DNA from: Bacteroidota bacterium
GTDB lineage: Bacteria > Bacteroidota > Bacteroidia > Chitinophagales > Chitinophagaceae
NCBI GenBank assembly: GCA_013288285.1
Contig: JABDCE010000029.1
Location: forward strand, 1-33,149
Reading direction: 5' to 3'
DNA length: 33,149 bases
Each line of letters opens with the position of its first letter. Position 1 is the stretch's first letter. The position numbers and the translations under genes were made by a program. Shown here piece after piece: positions 17,923 through 25,103 of the stretch. The notes under the pieces were generated by a model. That model saw only the letters and a program-made list of their open reading frames with translations, searched no databases and had not been told where the DNA came from.

Positions 17923-19839
17923 TCACTCATTCCTACCCTGTTTTATTTCCTCCACCACCGCCGGGTCCAGCAGTGTAGACGTATCCCCTATGTTCGACAT
18001 TTCCCCCTCCGCTATTTTACGCAGTATCCGCCGCATTATCTTGCCGCTGCGGGTCTTAGGCAGCCCTTTTACAAACTGTATCTTATCGGGCCGGGCTATA
18101 GGTCCTATCACGCGGGTCACAGTTTGCAATATGTCTGCTTTCGTTCCGTCCCTGTCGCCGGGCATTTCATCCATGATCACATAGGCATAGATACCCTGCC
18201 CCTTCAGTTCGTGCGGATAGCCCACCACTGCGCTTTCCAGCACACCCGTATGCATATTTATGGCATTTTCCACCTCTGCTGTCCCTATCCTGTGCCCGCT
18301 TACATTCAGCACATCATCCACCCTGCCTGTTATCCGGTAAAACCCGTTCTCATCCCTGTGGCAGCCATCGCCGGTGAAATACATACCCTTATAAGCCGCA
18401 AAATAATTCAGGCGGCAGCGTTCGTGATCGCCATAGGTAGTACGTATGACAGATGGCCACGGGAACCGGATACATAGGTTACCGCTCACATCATTACCCT
18501 CTATTTCTTTCCCTTGCTCGTCCACCAGCACAGGCTGTACGCCCGGCAATGGCAGTGTCGCGTAGCTGGGCTTAGCCGGGGTTATGCCTGCCATATTCGA
18601 TATCATAATACCACCGGTCTCTGTTTGCCACCAGGTATCCACTATCGGGCAGCGCCGCTTACCTATATGTTCATCATACCAGTGCCACGCTTCTTCATTG
18701 ATCGGCTCCCCCACAGATCCCAGCACCTTCAGCGACTCCAGGCTTTTGCCCTCCAGTGGCTGTAGCCCATAGGCCATCAGGCTGCGTATAGCCGTGGGCG
18801 CCGTATACAATATATTCACTTTGTGCTTATCCACTATATCCCACAGCCTGCCCGCGTCCGGCCAGGTAGGCAGCCCCTCATACATCAGTGAGATTCCTCC
18901 CGCGCACAGCACGCCGTACAGAATATAACTATGCCCCGTTATCCAGCCTATATCAGCCGTGCAGAAATGCACGTCGCCCGCTGCATACTGGAATACATTT
19001 ACAAAACTATAAGTGCTGTATACCATATACCCGCCACATGAGTGAACTACGCCCTTTGGCTTACCCGTAGAGCCTGATGTATAGAGTATGAACAGTGGAT
19101 CCTCCGCGTCCATTTCTTCAGCAGGCAGCACCGGATTGCCCTGCGCCTCCACCTTGGCTATTTCATCTGCCCACCATACATCTCTTCCCTTTATCATACT
19201 CACCGGCACATGCGTGCGCTGGTATACGATCACTCTTTCAACAAAGGGGCAGTTTACCAGCGCGTCGTCTATAATAGCTTTGAGCGCAATATCTTTGCCG
19301 CCCCTGTATGCGCCATCGCAGGTAATGATAAATGCTGCCTGTGCATCCTGAAGCCTGTCTGAAATGCTTTGCGCGCTGAATCCGCCAAATATTACAGAGT
19401 GTATCGCCCCTATTCTTGCGCAGGCTAGCATAGCCACCGGTAGCTCCGGCACCATACCCATGTATATGCATACCCGGTCGCCCTTTTTCACGCCGTTGTT
19501 ACGGAGTATGTTGGCAAACTGGTTTACTTTAAAATGAAGTTCCCCATAAGTGATCACCCGGTGCGCTTCTTCCTTGCCGTTAGGCTCCCAGATGATGGCC
19601 GGTTGGTCGGCCGCAGTTGCCAAATGTCGGTCTAAGCAGTTCTCTGTAATGTTCAGCTTGCCATTGATGAACCACTTTACATCAGGCTTTATAAAGTCCC
19701 ATTTCAGCACCTTGTCCCACTTTTTCTGCCACACAAATTCTTCGGCTACCTCACTCCAGAATAGTTCAGGTTGCGCTATGCTCTTTTCATAAGCGCGCTG
19801 GTAGTCTTCGTATGATGTTATCTGGAACTGGAATTTCAT
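17923..19839 (-). CDS. acs: Acetyl-CoA synthetase (AMP-forming)
   Basis: Activates acetate to acetyl-CoA through acetyl-AMP (EC 6.2.1.1). Full length at 638 residues. Adenylate-forming enzyme motifs are in order: YTSGSTGKPKGVVH (253-266), WWQTETGG, the hinge region GRVDDVLNVSGHRIGTAEVE, and TRSGKIMRR near the C-terminus with the catalytic Lys600, the residue controlled by acetylation in this family. The W in the WWQTETGG phrase is the pocket residue that restricts the acyl group to acetate or propionate. The ATG is supported by the MKFQFQITSYEDYQRAYEKS lead-in. It lies 56 bp downstream of the LolC/E-like gene and probably supports growth on acetate. Confidence 0.96.
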   Translation of the reverse strand: MKFQFQITSYEDYQRAYEKSIAQPELFWSEVAEEFVWQKKWDKVLKWDFIKPDVKWFINGKLNITENCLDRHLATAADQPAIIWEPNGKEEAHRVITYGELHFKVNQFANILRNNGVKKGDRVCIYMGMVPELPVAMLACARIGAIHSVIFGGFSAQSISDRLQDAQAAFIITCDGAYRGGKDIALKAIIDDALVNCPFVERVIVYQRTHVPVSMIKGRDVWWADEIAKVEAQGNPVLPAEEMDAEDPLFILYTSGSTGKPKGVVHSCGGYMVYSTYSFVNVFQYAAGDVHFCTADIGWITGHSYILYGVLCAGGISLMYEGLPTWPDAGRLWDIVDKHKVNILYTAPTAIRSLMAYGLQPLEGKSLESLKVLGSVGEPINEEAWHWYDEHIGKRRCPIVDTWWQTETGGIMISNMAGITPAKPSYATLPLPGVQPVLVDEQGKEIEGNDVSGNLCIRFPWPSVIRTTYGDHERCRLNYFAAYKGMYFTGDGCHRDENGFYRITGRVDDVLNVSGHRIGTAEVENAINMHTGVLESAVVGYPHELKGQGIYAYVIMDEMPGDRDGTKADILQTVTRVIGPIARPDKIQFVKGLPKTRSGKIMRRILRKIAEGEMSNIGDTSTLLDPAVVEEIKQGRNE

Positions 19840-19895
19840 AAACCGTATTTAATGATGTTACCCGCAACCCAAATTACAAATTATAGGCAGAAAAA

Positions 19896-21125
19896 CTAAG
19901 CGCTCTTCAATGCAGGATCCACAGCCCTCGTAGCGCGCGTAGCCGGATACCACGATACCGCCAGCCCAACGGCAAGTATAGTGCACATCACCAGTACTAT
20001 GTCAGCGGCTTCTATCTTCACCGGGTAGGCGTCCATCAGGAAACCGGAGCTGATCTTCACAAACCCGAAGTGTTGCTGCAGCATACACACACCTATGCCC
20101 AGTGCCAGGCCGCATACCCCGCCCACCACCGACCACAACATGCCCTCCAGCAAAAATATCTTCATTAATGTTCCGGCTGTGGCGCCCATCGCCCGCAGTA
20201 TAGCTATGTCTTTTCGCTTCTCCAGCACCAGCATAGACAGCGCGCCTACCATATTAAAGGTGGCTATCAGCAGCACCAGCAGCAGTATGGCATATACTGC
20301 CCACTTTTCTCCGCTCATCACCATATACAGCGTCTTGTTCTGTTCATACCGGGTGGCTACCACCCATCCCTTCCCCAGCATTTGTTGTATAGTTGCCTTT
20401 ACCTTTTCAGTACTGCCCGGCTCTGTGCTGATCTGTATCGACGAATACTGTCCCTTCGCATGAAACAGTTCCTGTGTTAGCGATAAGGGCGCCAGGATGT
20501 ATTTGTCATCAAACTCATCCTGTATCCTGAAAGTTCCTGCCGGATGCAGCCGCAGCGTTTGGTATGCAGATAGTGGGTCCGCTTCCGGGTTTACTGCCGT
20601 AGGGTTCGGGTACACCAGCTCTATATAACTGAATACATTCTCTATATCCGCACCCAGTTCATTAAATATCTGCCGCCCGCCTATTGCCGTATATGGGTGC
20701 CCGTCTGATACCGAATCATCTCCGGTTATCGAGTCGCGTATATTATTTACGTCAAAATAGCTTTTGTCAATTCCCTTTAGGGTCACCACCTTCTGCTGCC
20801 CGTTATTGTCGGCTATCACATTGTCTTCTATTACCGTGCTCACATGTTGCACACCGCTCACCTGCCGCACAGATGCAAGTGTAGCCGCGTCCATCCCGAA
20901 GAATTTCCCTCTCGCTACAGTAATACTCAGGTCAGGGTAGAAGGCTTTGTAATTATTCTTTACTATGGTCTCTATGCCGTTAAAAACAGAGAAGATAATG
21001 ATCATGGCGGCGCTGCTCACCGCTATGGCCACCATACTTATCCGCGACAGTATAGGCACAGCATTTCCCTGGCGCTTGCCGCGCAGGTATCGGTATGCAA
21101 GTTGCCATATAAGTGTCTGGTCCAA
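19896..21125 (-). CDS. LolC/LolE-like ABC transporter permease (FtsX domain)
   Basis: About 409 residues with the four-helix layout of the MacB/FtsX/LolCE permeases: helix 1 (ISMVAIAVSSAAMIIIFSVFNGIE), a large periplasmic MacB-type domain (about 60-255), then three C-terminal helices (YAILLLVLLIATFNMVGALSMLVL, FLLEGMLWSVVGGVCGLALGIGVCM, DIVLVMCTILAVGLAVSWYPA). The LEKRKDIAILRAMGA phrase is the coupling segment that contacts the ATPase. Likely role: releasing lipoproteins from the inner membrane for outer-membrane transport; another export role is possible. No LolD ATPase is nearby. The start chosen is TTG at 21123-21125 (DQTLIWQLAYRYLRGKRQG follows); longer frames to 21251 overlap rbfA coding and use no better codon. 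Reading continues directly from rbfA with about 40 bp between. Confidence 0.82.
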   Translation of the reverse strand: MDQTLIWQLAYRYLRGKRQGNAVPILSRISMVAIAVSSAAMIIIFSVFNGIETIVKNNYKAFYPDLSITVARGKFFGMDAATLASVRQVSGVQHVSTVIEDNVIADNNGQQKVVTLKGIDKSYFDVNNIRDSITGDDSVSDGHPYTAIGGRQIFNELGADIENVFSYIELVYPNPTAVNPEADPLSAYQTLRLHPAGTFRIQDEFDDKYILAPLSLTQELFHAKGQYSSIQISTEPGSTEKVKATIQQMLGKGWVVATRYEQNKTLYMVMSGEKWAVYAILLLVLLIATFNMVGALSMLVLEKRKDIAILRAMGATAGTLMKIFLLEGMLWSVVGGVCGLALGIGVCMLQQHFGFVKISSGFLMDAYPVKIEAADIVLVMCTILAVGLAVSWYPATRATRAVDPALKSA

Positions 21126-21149
21126 ATAGTTTTCAGATATGTTTTCCCA

Positions 21150-21166
21150 AGGAACGTTGACGAAAT
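21150..21166 (+). repeat. 17-bp solo copy of the hairpin element's terminal repeat
   Basis: AGGAACGTTGACGAAAT is identical to 22683-22699, inside the left arm of the long inverted-repeat element at 22672-22855. No other part of that element is present here. It fills the rbfA to LolC/E-like gap and reaches the first base of the rbfA stop codon (21166-21168, minus strand). Confidence 0.75.
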
Positions 21167-21558
21167 TACGCCTCTTCCCCCTCAGTCGCCGGGGGTCTTG
21201 CCTCCCGCTCCTCATTAATTTTCTTGAAAAGCTGGTCCATTTTGAACACATGGTCCAGCGTATCGTCCGTGTAAAACGTAAGCTCCGGTACCCTGCGTAG
21301 TTGATTCTTTATCCGTTGTCCCAGCAACTTACGCCATTCCCAACCACGTTCTTTGATTTTATGCAGCAGCGCCATCGGTTCTTTCACCTGGTAAAAGCTC
21401 AGGTATACCCTCCCTTCCAGCAGATCAGGCGTCACCATCACCTTCGATATCGATACCATTCCCCCGTCTACTATATTCATCCCCTCGCGCTGAAAAATGT
21501 CGCTCAGCTCTTCCATCACTAATTTCCCTACTTGTTTTTGCCGCTTATTCTCTTCCAT
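21166..21558 (-). CDS. rbfA: 30S ribosome-binding factor RbfA
   Basis: Small KH-fold protein (130 residues) that binds immature 30S subunits and helps 16S rRNA maturation and cold adaptation. The sequence MEENKRQKQVGKLVMEELSDIFQREG matches the family opening, followed by SISKVMVTPDLLEGRVYLSFYQV (the KH beta strands) and RIKNQLRRVPELTFYTDDTLDHVFKMDQLFKKI, the characteristic C-terminal RxVPELxFxxDxx motif. The ATG at 21556-21558 is chosen over an upstream in-frame start at 21624 because it matches the conserved N-terminus. It is divergent from the Omp28-like gene and is followed closely by the LolC/E-like gene. Confidence 0.93.
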   Translation of the reverse strand: MEENKRQKQVGKLVMEELSDIFQREGMNIVDGGMVSISKVMVTPDLLEGRVYLSFYQVKEPMALLHKIKERGWEWRKLLGQRIKNQLRRVPELTFYTDDTLDHVFKMDQLFKKINEEREARPPATEGEEA

Positions 21559-21710
21559 ATTCGTTATATTACCCCATAAAGGTAAGATTTTAATATCGCG
21601 CCCCAATATCATCCCCTCAACCATAGAACACCAGACTACACATTGATGAAAATTTTACTAAGTGTCGGAATATAATTTTTATGTGGTAATTTCGTTTTTT
21701 ATATCCTCTT

Positions 21711-22646
21711 ATGAAGAAATTATTATCTGCCCTTCTCTGCGGCTCCGCTATTGTATACATAAGCAGCACTGGTTGTAAAGAAATAGGCCCTGCGGTAAAT
21801 CTCAGCCCGGCCGCGTCTGTAGGTATGGTCGATTCTGTGTCCACCCTGTCCTCAGCACAGATAGCTGCCCTCACTGCCGACCCACATAGTGTATTGGTGG
21901 AAGAATTTACCGGTCAGTCTTGCAGCAACTGCGCGCCAGCTCATACCTCGCTCGATAACCAAGTGGCCACAAACCCTTCACATATCAATGTCATCTGCCT
22001 GTTCCCTTATTCTATTCCGCAGGCCCTGCCGCCCACCGGTGCAGTGCATGATTTCCGCGACTCAGCTTCGCAAAACATAGCCAATTATGTATCAGGAAAC
22101 GGCGTAGGAGCTTTACCGAGCGCCTATATCGACCGCGTACCTACATCCGGCAACGTTGAGGTCGACGGCAGCGGTCCGTGGTCTGGCCTTATCAACGGCC
22201 TTCTACCCGCCACAGATTCTGTCAACCTTGCCCTTCAGAGCAGCTACAACAGCACCACTGGCCTGGCTACTATCATAGCCACCGTTACCTATGCGTCCCC
22301 CGTCAGCACTAAGCAGAACCTTAGCGTGGTAGTGGTAGAAGACACCATGTACGACATACAGGAAGTACCGGTAACCACCACTGACCCAACTGGTTTCGAG
22401 AATACCTACCTCTATACCTGTGTCTTCCGCGATATGGTTTCTACTGCACCTTCCGGCGACCCTGTGCTTGATACCGTGGCCACCAAGGTTAAGGGCCGTG
22501 TATTGAAGCGCACCTATACTTACAAACTCAAAACAACCACACCGGCCATCAATCCTGCCCATTGCAGGGTCATCGCCTATATCAACAGCACCAACGGTGC
22601 AGACAAGCATATACTCCAGTCTGCACAAACCAAATTTACTCCATAA
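21711..22646 (+). CDS. Omp28-like thioredoxin-fold lipoprotein
   Basis: 311-residue predicted lipoprotein. The signal MKKLLSALLCGSAIVYISSTGCKE ends in an STGC lipobox (Cys22). From about residue 60 there is VLVEEFTGQSCSNCAPAHTSLD, a thioredoxin-like strand followed by CxxC (CSNC), then a long domain with GVGALPSAYIDR holding the cis-Pro region. This matches Omp28-related outer-membrane proteins of Bacteroidota, whose precise role is poorly defined; redox activity is possible from the CxxC but unproven. TAATTTCG at 21687-21694 is a near match to the promoter -7 element, 16 bp before the ATG. The long hairpin element begins 25 bp after its stop. Confidence 0.75.
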   Translation: MKKLLSALLCGSAIVYISSTGCKEIGPAVNLSPAASVGMVDSVSTLSSAQIAALTADPHSVLVEEFTGQSCSNCAPAHTSLDNQVATNPSHINVICLFPYSIPQALPPTGAVHDFRDSASQNIANYVSGNGVGALPSAYIDRVPTSGNVEVDGSGPWSGLINGLLPATDSVNLALQSSYNSTTGLATIIATVTYASPVSTKQNLSVVVVEDTMYDIQEVPVTTTDPTGFENTYLYTCVFRDMVSTAPSGDPVLDTVATKVKGRVLKRTYTYKLKTTTPAINPAHCRVIAYINSTNGADKHILQSAQTKFTP

Positions 22647-22671
22647 GGTTACCCAATAGAAAAACATCATT

Positions 22672-22855
22672 TGCCTTGCCTTAGGAACGTTGACGAAATA
22701 AGTTTGACAAGTTGGCGCAGTTATTTTTCTTTTTTACAAGGCGTAAAATCTGCGAATAGTGCGCTATTTAAAGACTTTTACAACGCAGTAAAAATGAGAA
22801 AGAACAAGTCAGGTTACCAAACTTATTTCGTCATCGTTCCTTAACACGCAAGGCA
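22672..22855. repeat. 184-bp MITE-like, fully self-complementary hairpin element
   Basis: Non-coding element between two envelope genes. Outer arms TGCCTTGC (22672-22679) and GCAAGGCA (22848-22855) pair exactly. Next, 22683-22706 pairs with 22818-22841 at 23 of 24 positions. After an internal loop, 22721-22737 pairs with 22788-22804 at 15 of 17 positions (one G-T wobble counted). The core GCGTAAAA (22741-22748) pairs with TTTTA and CGC (22776-22786, 3-nt bulge), and the tip is AATAG-TGCG-CTATT (22755-22768). So nearly the whole element folds into one stem. No reading frame of interest is present. Terminal repeats without a transposase suggest a miniature transposable element, but a structured RNA cannot be excluded. 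Confidence 0.75.
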
Positions 22856-22875
22856 TTTTTTTAAAAGCACGCATA

Positions 22876-23895
22876 ATGAACTCATTGAAGACCTTTTCAT
22901 TCATAGCCCTTGGTTTGGCCGTATCTGTTTTATCATCGGGCTGTAGCGGCAATGACGAACAAAAGAAAGAAGCCACCACTACGAGTACTGAGGCCCCTCC
23001 TGCAAAACCCGTCAACGCCCCCGCCTTCAATGCCGACAGTGCTTATCTCTATGTCGGTAAGCAGGTAGCATTCGGTCCGCGCACACCCGGTTCCGCGGCA
23101 CAAACCCAATGCGCCGCATGGATGGAGGCTAAACTGAAACTGGCCTGCGACACTGTATACAGGCAGGCTACCCAGGTGAAAGGAGGCGATGGCAAGTCGC
23201 TGCCATGCATCAATCTAATAGGCGTTATCAACCCCGCCGCATCCAATCGCATCCTCCTGCTCACCCACTGGGACAGCCGCCCCTGGGCCGACCAGGATAC
23301 CAAAGACAAAGACAAGCCCATACTCGCCGCTGATGATGGCGGTAGTGGTGTAGGTGTATTGATCGAGGTCGCCAATGTGCTGAAGGCACATAAACTGCCC
23401 GCCACACTGGGCGTAGACATACTCCTCACCGATGTTGAAGACTATGGCCGCTCAGAGTGGGGCGAAGACTCCTACTGCCTCGGCACGCAATACTGGGCGC
23501 ACCACCCCCACGTGCCCGGCTATAAAGCCAGCTTCGGCATCCTGCTCGATATGGTAGGCGCCCGTGGTTCACAATTTCCTCTTGAGGCCACCTCTGCCCA
23601 GCTTGCCGGCGATATACAGCAAAAGGTATGGAAGGCCGCGTCTGATGCAGGCTACTCATCCTTCTTCCCTTACTACGCCTCTGTAGAGATAACCGATGAT
23701 CATGTACCCGTCAACCGCATCACTGGCATCAAAACAATTGACATCATTAGCCTCACACAAGACCCCAACAACCCATTCCCGGCACACTGGCATACCCACA
23801 ACGATGTGATGGCCATCATAGACACCAGCACCCTCAAAGCCGTAGGACAGACTTTATTGCAAACCATATACGCCACCGCACAGCCAAATATTTAA
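22876..23895 (+). CDS. Glutaminyl-peptide cyclotransferase (M28-fold) lipoprotein
   Basis: 339-residue lipoprotein (LSSGC lipobox, Cys23; then a Thr/Pro-rich linker to about residue 50) with an M28 metallopeptidase fold. Zinc-site motifs: THWDSRPWAD (His131, Asp133), ILAADDGGSGVGVLIE (Asp153), LTDVEDYG (catalytic-type Glu188 and ligand Asp189) and the HWHTHNDV cluster (304-310). The combination HWDSRPWAD...AADDGGSG...DVEDYG is that of the Bacteroidota type of glutaminyl cyclase (EC 2.3.2.5), which forms N-terminal pyroglutamate on exported proteins, rather than a simple aminopeptidase; the latter remains possible. Many Bacteroidota periplasmic proteins expose Gln after signal removal, so action in the periplasm fits. 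Starts 20 bp after the hairpin element. Confidence 0.8.
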   Translation: MNSLKTFSFIALGLAVSVLSSGCSGNDEQKKEATTTSTEAPPAKPVNAPAFNADSAYLYVGKQVAFGPRTPGSAAQTQCAAWMEAKLKLACDTVYRQATQVKGGDGKSLPCINLIGVINPAASNRILLLTHWDSRPWADQDTKDKDKPILAADDGGSGVGVLIEVANVLKAHKLPATLGVDILLTDVEDYGRSEWGEDSYCLGTQYWAHHPHVPGYKASFGILLDMVGARGSQFPLEATSAQLAGDIQQKVWKAASDAGYSSFFPYYASVEITDDHVPVNRITGIKTIDIISLTQDPNNPFPAHWHTHNDVMAIIDTSTLKAVGQTLLQTIYATAQPNI

Positions 23896-23940
23896 GTTTT
23901 GTTTCACGCAAACGTCAAATTCCCGTTCGGAAGTTTAAAC

Positions 23941-23948
23941 TATATTTG
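23941..23948 (+). promoter_or_regulatory. lspA promoter -7 element
   Basis: TATATTTG is an exact TANNTTTG match followed by CCC, the same pattern as upstream of purC. It sits 21 bp before the TTG proposed as the lspA start. Because it overlaps the longer open frame that begins at 23946, it argues that translation does not start there. Confidence 0.5.
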
Positions 23949-23969
23949 CCCAAAATTTTACTACAGCTT

Positions 23970-24659
23970 TTGAAGTACCGCCACGCCATACTCATAGTGC
24001 TCATCATCATCATCGCCGACCAGGCTTTGAAAATTTTCATCAAGACCCATTTCTGCAATGGCGATGATGTTCGTATAATGGGCAATTGGTTCCGGCTGCA
24101 CTTTATCGAGAACGAGGGCATGGCCTACGGCCTCAAGCTCAGCGAGTCGGTCATTGGCAAGCTCATACTTTCGTCTTTCAGGCTCATAGCGGTTGTTTTT
24201 GGCTTCTTCCTCCTAAAAAGGCTCGTGGTAAAAGGCTACAGCCGCGGCGCCATTATTTGCGGCTCGCTCATACTGGCGGGCGCACTCGGCAATCTCATAG
24301 ACAGCCTGTTTTACGGGCTCATCTTCACAGACAGCCCTTACTCCTGCTTCTCCGGTAATTACGACAACCTCCGGAGCATGATGCAAAACCATAACCAAAT
24401 TGCCGTAGCACACTTCACCAATTTCGGCGCCGGCTATGGCAAATTCTTACAGGGCAAGGTAGTCGACATGCTCTACTTCCCTATCCTCGAGACCACCATG
24501 CCGCACTGGGTACCCTTCCTGGGTGGCAAGAGCTTTATTTTTTTCGAGCCCGTATTCAATATCGCCGATGCTGCTATATCAGTGGGTGTGCTTACCCTCG
24601 TCTTTTTCCAGAAGCGGCTCATCTATTCACACAACACACCGCCTGCCTCGGCGGTATAG
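23970..24659 (+). CDS. lspA: Lipoprotein signal peptidase (signal peptidase II)
   Basis: Inner-membrane aspartic peptidase (EC 3.4.23.36) that removes the signal peptide of prolipoproteins. Conserved blocks: IIIADQALKIFIKTHF in helix 1, FIENEGMAYGL, GALGNLIDSLFYG with one catalytic Asp (LID), KVVDML, and FNIADAAISVG with the second (IAD). About 45 residues are inserted between GNLID and KVVD, which I recall as common in Bacteroidota. The start is taken as TTG at 23970 (MKYRHAILIV, 229 residues): it places basic residues just before helix 1 and leaves the promoter element at 23941-23948 free. Several predicted lipoproteins (Omp28-like, glutaminyl cyclase, heme protein) in the window would be its substrates. 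Confidence 0.9.
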   Translation: MKYRHAILIVLIIIIADQALKIFIKTHFCNGDDVRIMGNWFRLHFIENEGMAYGLKLSESVIGKLILSSFRLIAVVFGFFLLKRLVVKGYSRGAIICGSLILAGALGNLIDSLFYGLIFTDSPYSCFSGNYDNLRSMMQNHNQIAVAHFTNFGAGYGKFLQGKVVDMLYFPILETTMPHWVPFLGGKSFIFFEPVFNIADAAISVGVLTLVFFQKRLIYSHNTPPASAV

Positions 24660-24740
24660 TTATCCGCCACTCAGCTAACTAACTCCCGGAAAATTGTATA
24701 TTGCGGGTACTTAGGAATGTTAATTCGTTCCTTACCTCAC

Positions 24741-25031
24741 ATGTCAGAAGAAACAGGCACCATATCCATTACCGTTTGGCTCGCAGGCCGCAGCTACCGT
24801 ATCCGCATTAAGCCCGAGGAAGAATCTGCTGTCCGCAAATCCGTAAAGCTGGCAGATCAGAAGGTCAACGAAATGCGCTCACACTATGCCGGTAAAGATG
24901 ACCAGGATTTTATGGCCATGACCCTCCTCATGTTCGCCGCCGACAGCGCCATCGAATCCTTCAATAACCCTCTCCTGCAGGACGAATTGCACAAATTGTC
25001 CCAGAAGATAGATAAAGCCCTGAAAGACTAA
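24741..25031 (+). CDS. zapA: Cell division protein ZapA-like
   Basis: 96-residue cytoplasmic protein resembling ZapA, which binds FtsZ and stabilises the Z ring. It opens with ISITVWLAGRSYRIRIKPEEESAVRKSVKLADQKVNEMR, the ZapA N-terminal domain with its two strands and helix, followed by the acidic and hydrophobic DFMAMTLLMFAADSAIE helix and a short coiled-coil C-terminus (LHKLSQKIDKALKD). ATG at 24741 (MSEETG) is preferred over an in-frame ATG at 24717 because the family N-terminus begins with the strand just after it. It lies 81 bp after lspA. I found no 6S RNA-like structure in the flanks. Confidence 0.8.
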   Translation: MSEETGTISITVWLAGRSYRIRIKPEEESAVRKSVKLADQKVNEMRSHYAGKDDQDFMAMTLLMFAADSAIESFNNPLLQDELHKLSQKIDKALKD

Positions 25032-25103
25032 GTCTTATATTGTCCTTAATATCGGCGTTTTTCTCCTTGCTCCTTATTATTTTTGACGTACTTTTCATGC
25101 CCC

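Noticed and set aside
21559-21624. Longer rbfA start at 21624
   Set aside because: The extra 22 residues are not part of the RbfA family opening; ATG 21558 fits.
22647-22653. GGTTACC direct repeat with 22812-22818 as target duplication of the hairpin element
   Set aside because: The second copy lies inside the right arm, not outside it, so it cannot be a target-site duplication.
22876-23895. Plain M28 aminopeptidase
   Set aside because: HWDSRPWAD and DVEDYG fit Bacteroidota glutaminyl cyclase better; left as a lesser possibility in the entry.
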